Shown piece by piece: positions 42,404-53,509 of a DNA stretch of 64,000 bases (position 1 is the first letter of the stretch; each line of letters begins with the position of its first letter). The stretch comes from Symbiodinium natans (taxonomy: Eukaryota > Sar > Dinophyceae > Suessiales > Symbiodiniaceae). Location: the NCBI GenBank assembly GCA_905221605.1, contig CAJNDS010001435.1, forward strand, positions 416,001-480,000. The letters run 5' to 3'. A model generated the notes under the pieces. That model was not told where the DNA came from. It did no database searches and was given only the letters and a program-made list of their open reading frames with translations. Made by a program: the position numbers and the translations under genes.

Positions 42404-42530
42404 ATATGGGGGCTTAACGATTCTAGGGGTACCCCTTGTTGGGGTCCTATATTAAACAAATATAATGGAATCCTACAATTTGGGGGTCTTGTCAAAATTA
42501 GGGACCCCTGATGATCGTAAACCCCCCATA
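42404..42530. mobile_element. MITE family E
   Basis: TATGGGGGCTTAACGATTCT at left against TATGGGGGGTTTACGATCAT read back from the right. AGGGGTACCCC and GGGACCCCT follow inside. Confidence 0.65.
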
Positions 42531-42664
42531 TGTAGCCAAGGGGCTTTGGCTCACGGCATCATCAGACCTGATCGCCGTCCACAAGGCAAAAGGCAAGTGC
42601 GGTTCCCGAGGTTGGAACATACTCAAGACCACATCTCCCCACACACCCTCCCTCGAGCCTCGAG

Positions 42665-42797
42665 CTCAAGTGAAGAGAAAGACAAAGAGAAGGAAAAAGA
42701 GAAGAGGCAAGAGAAAGAGAAAGACAAGGAGAAAGAGAGAAGGATCAAGAGCAAGAGAAAGAGAAAGACTGACAGAGGCATAGACAAACGCAGGGAC

Positions 42798-42830
<33 letters not shown>

Positions 42831-42930
42831 GCGAGAGAGCGAGAGAGAGCGAGAGAGAGCGAGCGAGCAAGAGCGAGAGCGAGAGAGCGACAGGGAGAGG
42901 TGGGAGAGAAAGGCAGGGAGGGAGAGGGCC
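42665..42930. repeat. (GA)n/(CT)n low-complexity tract
   Basis: AAAGAGAAGG-type then GAGAGAGC-type repeats. The Lys/Glu/Arg-rich frame over it is low-complexity translation. Confidence 0.95.
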
Positions 42931-43023
42931 AAGCTCCCCTTCGCGCTCAATTTGAGGTTGGAGGTTCTGGGCTGAGGGCTTAAGATGGTGCTGGTCTAAG
43001 TAGGAGATTTTGGCTCCAACACT

Positions 43024-43132
43024 CAGATGGGGGCTTCCGAAAATAGGGGTCCCCAATATAGATCCCCAAAAAGTAGGATCCCCTTATTAAAAAAGGACCC
43101 CAGTAAGGTACCCCTCAATATCGTAAACCCCC
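43024..43132. mobile_element. MITE family E
   Basis: Left end GATGGGGGCTTCCGAAAATA; right end TATCGTAAACCCCCGATG. Internal AGGGGTCCCC and GGTACCCCT pair. Confidence 0.6.
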
Positions 43133-43676
43133 GATGAAAGGGCCACAGGGGTTCACTGCAGCTGCGTGGCCAAGAATCAACCGCTGGTCGTAGCACTTCC
43201 TGGGCTCTCTCAAGACAGAGGCCTCTGAACAATATCCTTCTGGGGTTTAGGCTTTAGGGTTTAGGGTTTAGGGTTTAGGGCTAGGGAACCCTGAATATTC
43301 CTTCCCGCAGCCCCAACCTCTTACTCATTGAAGTCCATTGCTGGGCGTATGGCTAGCAGAGTGAGTGTTCGTAGGGAGGCACTACCTAGGGGTCTAGCAG
43401 ACTCGTGCTTTTTTGGGTACCTTCTTTCGGGTTGGGCTGCTATGGCGACGAGTCGGGTATCCAGAGTGTTATGCCATGAAACTGTATAGGTATAGTACAC
43501 AATAGTTCTAATCTCGCTCTTCTTATCCCTATATAGAGGCCCTTGCCTGCAACGAGGGAACGGTGAGCCCTGAACGCCCCTCAGCCTCAACCCCCCCCCC
43601 TCTCACCCCTCTCCCCACCCAAAAAAACAATGCAACAACCGAAAGCCCGAAAGAACCAAAGCCTTGCCTTCTAACC

Positions 43677-43770
43677 TTAGGGTTTAGGGTTTAGGGTTTA
43701 GGGTTTAGGGTTTAGGGTTTAAGGTTTAGGGTTTAGGGTTTAGGGTTTAGGGTTTAGGGTTTAGGGTTTC
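43677..43770 (+). repeat. TTTAGGG array
   Basis: About thirteen units, one TTTAAGG. Confidence 0.97.
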
Positions 43771-44008
43771 CAGCTACACCTCAGCACGACTTCGTGCACA
43801 AGCAAACGGCTACGGGGCTCTGCCCTTTAAGAACCTAGACTGGAGTACAGGGGCCAACCAACAGCAACCCTACAGCGCTGTATTTCTCATGGCCGCCTTA
43901 AGCCTCACTGGCAGACAGCTTGAACCCGAAAACCTCTATAGTCTGCAGGCCAAAAACCTTGATTGACACCCGAACGCCCTTAAATCGCCCTCAAGCCTCC
44001 AATCCACA

Positions 44009-44079
44009 AATATTCTTCCTGAAAAGGGAATAGAGGTATTATTATTTCCTTTTTTGGGGAGTTCTTAAGCAAATAGTAG
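44009..44079. mobile_element. MITE family B, right part
   Basis: Ends GGGGAGTTCTTAAGCAAATAGTAG, the family B right terminus, preceded by GGGAATAGAGGTATTATTATT. The left terminus is not visible. Confidence 0.5.
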
Positions 44080-44455
44080 AAAACCCATCAAAATCCAACC
44101 GCCGCCAAGCGTCTGGCGGCGCCAGGAGTGGTCGGGAGACTCGCGCCTTGTCGCGACTCCGGTTTCGGGGGCGGAGGGTTTAGGGTTTAGGGTTTAGGGT
44201 TTAGGGTTTAGGGTTTAGGGCTTGGGTTTTGGGGACTTAGGGTTAGGATCCTTCGGTCTAGGGCTTGGGTTTGGGGGACTTAGGGTTTAGGGTTTTGGGT
44301 TTGATTCTTGGGATGGTCCCAAAATCGACCCCAACGATAGGCCCAACATAGGCCCATAGTTTGGGGTAGCCCTGATGTAGGGCCCAGGGGCCATCGCAGG
44401 TATCCACACCGGAGACCCATGGCAACGTACTGGTCCTTCAGGTAGACCTTCCTTG

Positions 44456-44556
44456 GCGGTTTAGGGTTTAGGGTTTAGGGTTTAGGGTTTAGGGTTTAGG
44501 GTTTAGGGTTTAGGGTTTAGGGTTTAGGGTTTAGGGTTTAGGGTTTAGGGTTTAGG
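44456..44556 (+). repeat. Long pure TTTAGGG array
   Basis: About fourteen perfect units, 135 nt before a poly(G) tract. Confidence 0.98.
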
Positions 44557-44691
44557 TGCCTCCTGGGAGACCACGGGGTCAACATCCACATCTTGGGTTG
44601 CAGGGTTTCGGGTTGTATTCTTATGGTTTATCTAATCTTTACCCTTCCTCTTCGATAATTTGCCCTTTTTGCTTCTTGTTTTCTTTCGTTT

Positions 44692-44796
44692 GGGGGGGGG
44701 GGGGGGGAGGGGGGGGGGGAGGGGGGGGGGGAGGGGGGGGGGAGGGGGGGGGGGAGGGGGGGGGGAAGGGGGGGGGGGGGAGGGGGGGGAGGGGGT
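44692..44796 (+). repeat. Poly(G) tract with single A interruptions
   Basis: Runs of 8-12 G separated by A. It lies just downstream of the stop codon of the minus-strand exon at 44845. Confidence 0.97.
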
Positions 44797-44844
44797 TAAA
44801 ATGCATTTCTAAAGCTGAAAGTCAATGAGCAAAACCTGTTTCAA

Positions 44845-45186
44845 CTACGACCGTCTTCCAAACATGGCCTGAGGCACGCCTTTCTCCACTGCAGAGGAGC
44901 CGACGACTCTCTGCAACAGAGGCGAAGCAGTCTTCATCTCCTCCAGCGTCTGTGGGCAAAAGAGTAGGGCAGCTGCGGCATTCACAGACCCCGTCTTGAT
45001 GAGCAAGTTCAGCCGCTGAACCTTCTTCTCCATGACTGCAGCGCAGACCGCTTGCTCAAACTCGCCTGCTGCGGCTGCATCGTGCATGAAAGAAGGGCCC
45101 AAAACCATGATGAGCGAGCCAAAGCCCAGCTGAAGCGTCAAAGCCTTGACACTGGCGGCGGGACGTCCTGGTTCAAGTAACTGACG
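44845..45186 (-). CDS. Unrecognised C-terminal exon beside a poly(C/T) tract
   Basis: An open minus-strand frame of about 110 codons ends at the TAG at 44845 (last residues QAMFGRRS). It reads as a normal, mostly helical protein (ASVKALTLQLGFGSLIMVLG, GEFEQAVCAAVMEKKVQRLN, SPLLQRVVGSSAVEKG). No family recognised. No start codon fits; the frame runs upstream into 230 nt of nearly pure C/T, which translates as polyproline and is not believable as protein. That tract would serve as a polypyrimidine tract, with AG acceptors at about 45182 and 45169. So this is probably the last exon of a gene whose other exons are not recognisable upstream. It could also be a captured exon fragment. Confidence 0.4.
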   Translation of the reverse strand, partial: RQLLEPGRPAASVKALTLQLGFGSLIMVLGPSFMHDAAAAGEFEQAVCAAVMEKKVQRLNLLIKTGSVNAAAALLFCPQTLEEMKTASPLLQRVVGSSAVEKGVPQAMFGRRS

Positions 45187-45217
45187 ACGAAGATCGCAGG
45201 GGTGTCCCCCAAAGAGC

Positions 45218-45352
45218 GGGGGGGGGGAGGGGGGGGAGGGGGGGAGGGGGGGGGGGGGGGGGGGGGGGGGGGAGGGGGGGAGGGGGGGGGAGGGGGGGGG
45301 GGAGGGGGGGGGGGGGGGGGGGAGGGGGGGGGAGGGGGGGGGGAGGGGGGGG

Positions 45353-45384
<32 letters not shown>

Positions 45385-45445
45385 AGGGGGGGTGAGGGGG
45401 GGGGGAGGGGGGGGGGGAGGGGGGGGGGGGAGGGGGGGGGGAGGG
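45218..45445 (+). repeat. Poly(G) tract with single A interruptions
   Basis: About 228 nt. On the minus strand it is an unbroken polypyrimidine tract directly upstream of the exon at 44845-45186. Confidence 0.97.
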
Positions 45446-45839
45446 TGTTGGGGTGTCATGGCTTCTTTCTTGATTTTCGATGCGTCGTAGATTCCACAAG
45501 ATCCTCGGGCCCCATCCAGGCGGTGCGGCTGTAGCCCAGAAGACCCTTAAACCCTTTAAAAACCCTAGAAACCCCTTGAAAGCTTAAACCTTGAAATCCG
45601 AAATGCCCTGAAACCCTCGAACCAATTAAACCCCAAATACCCTTGCACCCCCGCACCCTAAAACCCTCACAATGCAAACCCTAAACCTTAAACCCGACAC
45701 CCTAAACCCTAGTTTCGGCATCTAAAGGTCGAGTGCTGATAGGGGTCCGGGGCTTAGCCACACCGGCTCCTCGCATGAAAGAAGGCAGCGTGTCTAATTT
45801 AAACAACAGGGTTTAGGGTTAAGGGTGTGGGTGTAGGGC

Positions 45840-46140
45840 TTTAGGATTTAGGGCAAACCCTCAACCCGAAGGCCAAACCCCATACCCCACACCCCAAAAC
45901 TGCAAACCCAACACCGCAAACCACCATAAATCCTACACGCAAAACCCCTAAACTCTAAACCCCAAGCCCTAAACCCCAAACCCCTAAACTCTAAACCCCA
46001 AGCCCTAAACCGCAAACCCCTAAACTCTAAACCCCAAGCCCTAAACCCCAAACCCCTACACTCTAAACCCCAAGCCCTAAACCCCAAACCCTACACCCAA
46101 ACCCAAGCCCTAAACCCCAAACCCAAAACCTGACCTCAAG
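45840..46140 (-). repeat. CCCTAAA-type array with 35-nt higher-order unit
   Basis: The block AACCCCTAAACTCTAAACCC then CAAGCCCTAAACC repeats four times at 45945-46090. It is preceded at 45855 by a near head-to-head junction with G-strand units. Confidence 0.9.
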
Positions 46141-46167
46141 AGCTGCGACGCCGCTAACTTGCGCCTG

Positions 46168-46284
46168 AGCCCTAAACCCTAAACCCTAAACCCTAAACCC
46201 TATACCCTAAACCCTCAACCCTCAACCCGAAACCCTAAACCCTAAACCCTAAACCCTAAACCCTAAACCCTAAACCCTAAACCG
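46168..46284 (-). repeat. CCCTAAA array
   Basis: About sixteen units with CCCTCAA and CCCGAAA variants. Confidence 0.97.
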
Positions 46285-46640
46285 AGACAAGATGCTCGGC
46301 GAGTTCCACCGGGCCTCGGGATCTGTTTCGGGTTGCAGGGGCTGCGGATTCAGGATTGAGGGGCATTCGGGTCACCCCAAACCCTAAACCCGAAACCCCT
46401 AAACCCTGGGCTGGGACTTTCTAAGACGTCCAGGCTTTGGGGACTCAGAGCTGATCACGGGAGTTCGTAGGGTTTAGGGTTTAGGGTTTAGGGTTTAGGG
46501 TTTAGGGTTTAGGGTTTAGGGTTCAGGGTTTAGGGTTCAGGAGGCGGAGTTGCAGGAGTGTTGCGCCACTGCAAAGGCACAAGAAGCTCTTAGACGGGTT
46601 TTTGCTGCGCTCAATGTCAACGTCACCTCATGTCTCCGAA

Positions 46641-46763
46641 ACTACATTTGCTCAAGAACCTTTCCCCCCCCCCCCCCAACAAAAAAAAACACACTCTTCC
46701 TCATGAGGGCAGTTTAGGGATGATTATCTTTTATTTTTTTGCGGGGTTCTTAAGCAAGTAGTA
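46641..46763. mobile_element. MITE family B with poly(C)/poly(A) insertion
   Basis: Left end ACTACATTTGCTCAAGAACC and right end GGGGTTCTTAAGCAAGTAGTAG are inverted repeats. A run of C followed by a run of A has expanded just inside the left terminus. Confidence 0.65.
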
Positions 46764-46884
46764 GGAAAGGTAATCTTGCCTTGCAGAGTTTAGGGGTTTA
46801 GGGGGTCTGCGGGATCCTAGTATTGGAGCCTGTCTGATTCGAATAGGATCTTGAGAAGTGTCTGTAGTTTAGCCATGTAGGGTG

Positions 46885-46990
46885 CCTAAGGGGTAGCTTA
46901 AGTAGGCCTATAGGTATGGTAACTATACCTATGGCCCTATTGAGGGTACGTATAACCCTACTTATATAAGTACCCATGAACCTCTAAGTA
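46885..46990. mobile_element. MITE family G
   Basis: TAAGTAGGCCTATAGGTATG, GTAACTATACCTATGGCCC, then AACCCTACTTATATAAGTAC and CCATGAACCTCTAAG at right. Confidence 0.6.
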
Positions 46991-47110
46991 TAGGGTCCAG
47001 AGGGGGAGTAAATTCTCAGGAACCGGTAAAACTTGCGCGCGGGTCTGGTATTGGTGCGTGCCTGGTATGGGGCTCGAGGTAGCTTATGGCTTAGGTCTTA
47101 AGGGTTTAGG

Positions 47111-47221
47111 CTGGGATGCTCCCCCTGATGCTCACAGCCCTGAATGGGGATTCAAGTACCCCCCCCCCCCCCCCTAGTATAATCCCTACTAAGGACTGCT
47201 AGTGTAAGAGGTAACATCCCA
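47111..47221. mobile_element. MITE family A, copy 6, poly(C) loop
   Basis: CTGGGATGCTCCCCCTGATG at left and GAGGTAACATCCCA at right. Internal arms carry GCCCTGAATGGGGATT and AATCCCTACTAAGGACTGC. The loop is a run of about 16 C, as in the copy at 35092. Confidence 0.65.
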
Positions 47222-47639
47222 ACCCTAAACCCTAAACCCTAAACCCTCAACCCTCAACCCGAAACCCGAAACCCTAAACCCTAAACCCTAAACCCTACGA
47301 GCTTAGGGTGTAGTAGGGGCCTCTCCGTTCCCGGTTTCCTGTGTGCCAAGGAGTGGCTGGGGCCGCCAAGCATGAAGATGAGGATCTTCCTCTCCTCGTG
47401 GTGCCGTTTAGGGTTTAGGGTTTAGGGTTAGGGTTTAGGGTTTGCTGTGATAGGGCGTAGATGCTGTGAAGGTTAGGTTTCGGAACAAGCCCGAAAGCTT
47501 CGTGAGGTGCTGAAGAGCAGCTTTGGCCCGATTGTGGAGGCCCATCTAACACTTTTCTCCCACCCCACGCCGTCCAAGGCGGCAAAGCCACCCAAACCTA
47601 TTCCTTTTCGGGTTTAGGCCTAAACTCAGACAACAGTCC

Positions 47640-48190
47640 ACTTTTCAAAACTTTGATGTTGGTTGAATCCGAGAGTCAAGGGTGCCGGCAAGGTCTCGAA
47701 GGTAAGATAGAGGCCCCGGGCCGGCGGGTAAAGAGGACAGGCTGCCAGGCCAGGGCGGCAGGTCAGGGGGGGCCTGAAGGGGCCACCAGGCCAACATGGC
47801 GGGGGCGTCAGGGGAGCTAGGGGGTCGGGGGCAGGGGCAGGGAGACAGGCAGGGGCCAGGGCCAGGAGGGTAGGACACCCAAAAATGATTTTTTTGGAGA
47901 AGAGGCCGCTGTGGCGGGGGGTCCAGGACCTCCCTGGGCTGGGGCCCTGGGGGTACCCCCCCCCCGAAAGGGCCAGCCACCTCCAGGGTCAATGACCTGA
48001 AGGTGGTTTCGGGTAGTTACTTTTTTGTAAGGGACCAGTACTGGTCCCGAGGAGAACGTGTTCCGGTACCGGGCCCATCGCGGGCGCTACCGACCCCCAT
48101 GCTGTGGGAGGCGGGCGAACGACCTGGGTCTGTGCCATCGAGGTCAAAGGGCTTAAGCGCCGCCCCCCAACGTAGGGGGGCGGCCTAAGC
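47640..48190. other. Repeat-free G+C-rich segment, no gene assigned
   Basis: A 115-codon minus frame (47992-47645) is Pro/Gly/Leu-rich and low in complexity. The segment itself is unique in the window, without telomere-like units. Unrecognised. Confidence 0.3.
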
Positions 48191-48410
48191 CCTGAGTTTA
48201 GGGTTTAAGGTTTTGGGGCCTGGATTCCCTCATGTCCCTCAGCCCTAACTAGATCGCTGCCGGCGCCGATGTTTGCAAAACATCCCTGAAGGAGACCCTA
48301 CATGGCCTTCGATAGCAACCGCCCTACGCCCGAAACCCCAAGCCGTAAACCTCAACCTTTGAAGCCTGACGTCGGCGCAGTGCAGCCACTGGTCCTGCAA
48401 CTCCGCCTCC

Positions 48411-48536
48411 TAAACCCTAAACCCTGAACCCTGAACCCCAAACCCCTAAACCCCTAAACCCTAAACCCTAGACCCTAAACCCTAAACCCTAAACCCTAAC
48501 CCCTAAACCCCTAAACCCTAAACCCTAAACCCTAAG
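48411..48536 (-). repeat. CCCTAAA array
   Basis: About seventeen units, several CCCCTAAA. It faces the array at 48616 across 80 nt. Confidence 0.95.
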
Positions 48537-48615
48537 GAGGTTCTTTGGGCACCTCCTTGGCTCGGCGGAGCAGGCCCACGAACTCTGCCTGCTTGGGTTT
48601 GGGGCTTGCGGTCTA

Positions 48616-48805
48616 CGAGGGTTTAGGGGTTAGGTTTAGGGTTTAGGGTTTAGGGTTTAGGGTTTAGGGTTTAGGGTTTAGGGTTTAGGGTTTAGGGTTT
48701 AGGGTTTAGGGTTTAGGGTTTAGGGTTTAGGGTTTAGGGTTTAGGGTTTAGGGTTTAGGGTTTAGGGTTTAGGGTGTAGGGTGTAGGGTGTAGGGTTGAG
48801 GGATA
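48616..48805 (+). repeat. Longest TTTAGGG array in the window
   Basis: About 26 units, nearly all perfect, ending in TGTAGGG. Confidence 0.98.
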
Positions 48806-49535
48806 GGGCTTAGTCATGGACAGGTCAGCAACCAGGAGGGGTCCTCACAGACATTTGAGTATGCGTGACAACCCCCCTGTTTTGGAAGATATCCCTGAAT
48901 CTCGTTATCGCTCTTGTCTACTCTTCTCGTTTTCTCGAGCTTTAGCATTATTATGAGCGTTATCGTTCTTGTTTACTCTTATATCTCTTTTTATCGAGCA
49001 AAATACACATCAGATCATCTCGGGGCACTTCTCTTTACTTTTCAATACCGGCGGTTTTTATCATCCCTCGTTTAGGTTTTAGGGTATAGGGTTTGGGGGT
49101 CTGGTGCTTTGGGGGTTGACGGGTTTTGGGGTGTTTGGGGCTTAAGGTTCAATTGTCCCGCAAAAGTCATGCAACCCTGGATTCCTCAAGCTGAGCTCTC
49201 TAAACCCTAAACCCGAAAGCCTAGCCCTGGTACGAGCCCTAAACCCTAAACCCCAAACCCCAAACCCTCAACCCTAAACCCTAGCCCCAGAAAGACTTGC
49301 TGGGTTCCCCTAGGCCCTTTCAAAGATGTTTAGGGCTGAGTGTTTTACCACAACCCAAACCATAGTTAAGAGTGGTTTAGAGTTTGCAGTTCGGGATTTA
49401 GGGTTTAGGGTTTTGGTAGCTAGAGGACTGCGGATGTATCTGCAGGTGCAGATGTGCCACTTGCAGTTAATAGGGTCCTTAAGGGAGGGGGGATCAAAGG
49501 GTGGTACGCAACCCAAGTTTCCCTAATACTCCCCC

Positions 49536-49593
49536 CTAAACCCTAAACCCTAAACCCTAAACCCTAAACCCTAAACCCTAAACCCTAAACCCC
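49536..49593 (-). repeat. CCCTAAA array
   Basis: Eight units. Confidence 0.95.
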
Positions 49594-50049
49594 ACTACTC
49601 CCTAGGCTTCCCGAAGGTTCCCTGAAAGGTACCCGCCCCCCGTGAAAACCCCCGCCCTGAATGAAGGACCCTTATAAACATGCAGACCCAAATCCCCAGT
49701 CAGTGCTTGGCTGTCGCTAACAGCTTGGTGTTTTCATGCTCTCGAAGTGGTCTTACACTGTCTGGTGTCTGCGCCGAACAAAATCGTGACACCAGGATCA
49801 GCTCACTCCAAGGACCCTACGAAGATAGGTGCCTCAAAACAATCCCTAAACCCTAAACCCTCATTAAACCCTCATTAAACCCTCATTAAACCCCTAAACC
49901 CTAAACCCTTTTCATAAACCCAAAACCCTAAACCCAATAAACCCTAAACCCTAAACCGTAAGGGTACCTCTATGCTACCACGAATCCCCAGTTTGTTCTC
50001 TGGGAGTCCCCGTTGCGGCTGGGCCTTCACCACCTCGCCCAGGCCTCTG

Positions 50050-50470
50050 GGGGTCTTTAGGGTTTAGGGGTTTTAGGGTTTAGGTTTTAGGGTTTAGGTC
50101 CGTTTAGGGTTTAGGGCTTGGGTTTTTGAGGGTTTAGGGTTTAGGGTTGCAAGCATTCGGGCGGATGTTGGGGTGAGGGCTCGGGGTGTAGGATTTCGGG
50201 GTTCAGGGTTTAGGGTTTAGGTTTAGGGTTTAGGGTTTAGGGTTTAGGGTTTAGGGTTCAGGGTTCAGGGTTTAGGGCTTAATTCGGGATTGCCGGTGCC
50301 AGAGAGCAGCATCAGTCTACAGAAAGCCTTTTGCGCCGGCAGCTTCGACGACTCGATGTGACTACGTGGCTTAGGGTTTAGGGTTCAGGGTTTAGGGTTT
50401 AGGGTTTAGGGTTTAGGGTTTCGGGTTTAGGGTTCAGGGTTTTGGGTTTAGGGTTTAGGGTTTAGGGTGT
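50050..50470 (+). repeat. Three TTTAGGG arrays with short spacers
   Basis: Blocks at 50054-50150, 50200-50280 and 50366-50470, same strand, with TTCAGGG and TTTCGGG variants. Confidence 0.9.
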
Positions 50471-51002
50471 ACTCAGAACCAGCAAATAACCACCGTTGGA
50501 GGTGGAGGGGGGAGATATAGGATGGGCCCTTGCGAGCCTCCGTTGTGGTATTTTCTGGGTACTGGAAATGGCCAAGCCTCTAAAGCCCTAAGCGCCCCTA
50601 AGCCCTCAACCCCTAATCCCAAAACACCTCAAAACCCCTAAGCCCCCATACCCTGGCCGGATTCAGCGGGACACTGAGGCCAAGGTTTGGACCGAGGCAT
50701 ACGACTAGCCCCTACAGCTTCAAGAGAAAAGGGCTTCCTACTTATTCAAACCCCCGCGAGACCCAGACGACGCCCTGCAACCCTAAGGCCCGAAAACCCC
50801 AAACCCCAAACCCCAAACCCCAAGCCCCAAACCCGAAACCCGAAACCCGAAACCCGAAACCCTAAACCCTAAACCCTAAACCCTAAACCGAACCTTTCGC
50901 CCTTGCCAGAGATGATCCGGGAGCCCACGCCGTGCTCTTTGACGGCCAGTCGGGGAGCCAGTGCTGCGTACACCTGTGCGATCAGAAGGCAGATATGGAG
51001 TG

Positions 51003-51132
51003 CTTGGAGGTTCATGGGGGTTTAGGGTTTAGGGTTTAGGGTTCATGGGTTACTTATAGGGTTATAGAAGTACCCTTAATGGGATTATTATAAGTATAGC
51101 TACCATACTCATAACCTACTTGTAGCTACCCC
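51003..51132. mobile_element. MITE family G split by a telomere-like block
   Basis: The left terminus CTTGGAGGTTCATGGG (51003-51018) is followed by three TTTAGGG units and then by GTTCATGGG again, after which the element continues (TTACTTATAGGGTTATAG, GCTACCATACTCATAACC). GTTCATGGG occurs on both sides of the block, as a 9-nt target duplication. Confidence 0.6.
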
Positions 51133-51810
51133 TGAGGAGGTTGGTTGCGGCGGCATTAGGTTTGCGTGATCCGCTTGATCCCATCCAGAAGAGAGCAAAA
51201 GATCGCAACATATTCCAATCATGGTCATTCCACACACCCTAAGCCCTGAAACCTAAGCCCAAAACCCGAAACCCTCAACACCGCACGTAAGCTCTAAAGG
51301 ACTAAACAGCTTCAGTCTGTCAGCGACTTCCGAAGAGAGTTCAAGGCCTCCAAGAATAGGGGGCCCGCTTGACTAGAATGGGAATTGTGGGTCTGAGGTT
51401 GAGGTTCTATGGGAATAAGACCCTGAACCCTAAACTCCAACCCCTTAACCCTAAACCCTAAACCCTAAACCCTAAACGCAGGTTCTAGGTCTACAAGGGA
51501 ATAAGCCGAATCATAAACCCTCTGCCCGAAGCCCTGAACCCTAAACCCTCAACCCAATGGCTCCAAGTAGCGAATTAGAGAATGAGGTCCTCCACACACC
51601 CTCTTCAAGGATGATTTTCGGGGATTGCAGACCTTATTCCCAGTTCTCTATAAGAACGGAGTAAGATAATGACACTGCGTGCGTTCCCGGGTTCTAGGGT
51701 CGATGGTTTAGGCTCTTGGGTTTGGATTGAGGGCAAAGGGTTTCGGGCCAAAGGATTCCAAACCCTCGGCCCCACTAACCCTTAAACCCGGAACCGCCAC
51801 CACTACAAGG

Positions 51811-51881
51811 AGGTTCACGGGTACTTGTCAGCAAGGTTTTAGGACCCCAAACAGGGCTAAAAGTATAGTTGCCATACTAAA
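51811..51881. mobile_element. MITE family G, partial
   Basis: AGGAGGTTCACGGGTACTTG at left and AAGTATAGTTGCCATACT before a CCCTAAA array. The other half is missing, apparently replaced by the array. Confidence 0.35.
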
Positions 51882-51882
51882 A

Positions 51883-51941
51883 ACCCTAAACCCTAAACCC
51901 TAAACCCTAAACCCTAAACCCTAAACCCTAAACCCTATCCT
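51883..51941 (-). repeat. CCCTAAA array replacing half of a MITE
   Basis: Eight units starting where the family G element at 51811 stops. Confidence 0.9.
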
Positions 51942-52451
51942 TAAACCTTCAAGTACGGGGTTTTCTAGCCCGGAAACATCCAAAAGGATGGCCGGCGTCT
52001 CGTTGTAAAGCGCTGCCTCAGGGCTTCGACAAGTGGTTCAGGGTTTAGTCAGGTTTAGGGTTTAGGGTTTAGGGTTTAGGGTTTAGGGTTTAGGGGTTAG
52101 GGTTTAGGGTTTCGGGTTTCGGGTTTAGGGTTTAGTAGGGGGCGAATAAACCCCAAAGGTTTAGCGCTTCTGGGTCTTGTAGGATCTGGCAGGCTGAATC
52201 CAAAACTCCGAAGCCCGAAGCCACCCCGAGAACTCTCAGCAAAAATCGGCACCCTAAAACCGAAACTTTGCAAACCTAAAACTCTAACCACATGTCCCCT
52301 CCACCCCCCCCCCCCCTAACCCTTAACCCTAAACCCTAAACCCCAAACCCCAAACCCTAAACCCCCCTCCCCCTTCCCCCTAAGCCACGAGCCTTCAGAG
52401 CCTGCTCCGGCTTCAGCGTCTCGGCAGGGCGCAATCTCTCCTCAGTGAGTC

Positions 52452-52544
52452 GTTTAGGGTTTAGGGTTTAGGGTTTTAGGGTTTAGGGTTTAGGGTTTAG
52501 GGTTTAGGGTTTAGGGTTTAGGGTTTAGGGTTTAGGGTTTAGGT
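52452..52544 (+). repeat. TTTAGGG array
   Basis: About thirteen units, one TTTTAGGG. Confidence 0.97.
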
Positions 52545-52989
52545 CTGCCGGGCATTCCCGGCTTCTACCAGGCTGCATCTGGGTCTACGGGTTTTGGGTT
52601 TAGGGTTTAGGGTTAGGGTATAGGGTTTAGGGCTGAGGGTTTAGGGTTTAGGGTTTCAGGCTTAAGAAGGGGTTTGGTTGGGATTCATGGGTAGTTATAA
52701 GTACGGCTGTTCATCATATTGTGTGGCGACCACGGTTCCAGCATCTGATTCAGGGTCCTTTGAACCGCGCAGCTGACTACCCTTACCACATCGAGTAGAA
52801 GGAGTTGTTGGGGATTTTTTTTGTGTCTTAAGTACCAGGCTCCTGAAACCCTAAACCCTAAACCCTAACCTAAACCCGAAACCTCACAATGGTTTCGGTC
52901 CGTGCATCTAGGTGGTCCCCACACCTTTAGCCCTCAATCGCCACGGAGGGCCGCAGGTGTTTACGGCTTTAGGGCAAAAGGCTCTTAGG

Positions 52990-53132
52990 GCTTCGGGTTT
53001 AGGGTTTAAGGGTTTAGGGTTTAGGGTTTAAGGTTTAAGGTTTAGGGTTTAGGGTTTAGGGTTTAAGGTTTAAGGTTTAGGGTTTAGGGTTTAGGGTTCA
53101 AGGTTTAGGGTTTAGGGTTTAGGGTTTAGGGC
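52990..53132 (+). repeat. TTTAGGG/TTTAAGG array with higher-order order
   Basis: TTTAAGG pairs alternate with blocks of TTTAGGG twice over, so about 45-nt blocks were duplicated. Confidence 0.9.
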
Positions 53133-53195
53133 ATAAGGCTCTGCGGGTTGAACTGAGCCCAGGACTTCTGGGACTCTAAGCTGTGCATGAAGGCT

Positions 53196-53373
53196 CAGGG
53201 GTAAGTATAAGTAGGTTTCTAAGTACGGGAACTGTACTTATATTACCCTATGAAGGGGCACTTTATGGCCCTACTTATATAACCCTATTAGGGGCACTTT
53301 ATGGCCCTACTTATATAACCCTATTAAGGGGCACTTTGTGGCCCTACGAACACGTACCCGTGAACCTCCAAGA
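53196..53373. mobile_element. MITE family G with internal 36-nt triplication
   Basis: Left GGGGTAAGTATAAGTAGG and right GTACCCGTGAACCTCCAAG are the family G ends. Inside, a unit starting GGGGCACTTTATGGCCCTAC occurs at 53255, 53291 and 53328 (period 36-37). Confidence 0.6.
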
Positions 53374-53509
53374 CGGTTTAGGCTGAGACACCTTGCTCCG
53401 ACCACCCTCCACTGCGATCTCTTGCAAAGCGTACCTGGGCACCGCAACTCGTACGCCATGGGCATTTCCCGAACCCTAACCCCTAAACCCTAAACCCTAT
53501 ACCCCCAGA

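Noticed and set aside
42465-43056. Lys/Glu-rich coiled-coil protein
   Set aside because: Translation of a second (GA)n tract; the opposite strand is open too.
44845-45499. Polyproline N-terminus of the exon at 44845-45186
   Set aside because: It is read from the poly(C/T) tract and is open in all three frames. Only the part after the tract is kept.
45848-46087. Protein rich in GFRAWGLE repeats
   Set aside because: It is the translation of a telomere-like higher-order array.
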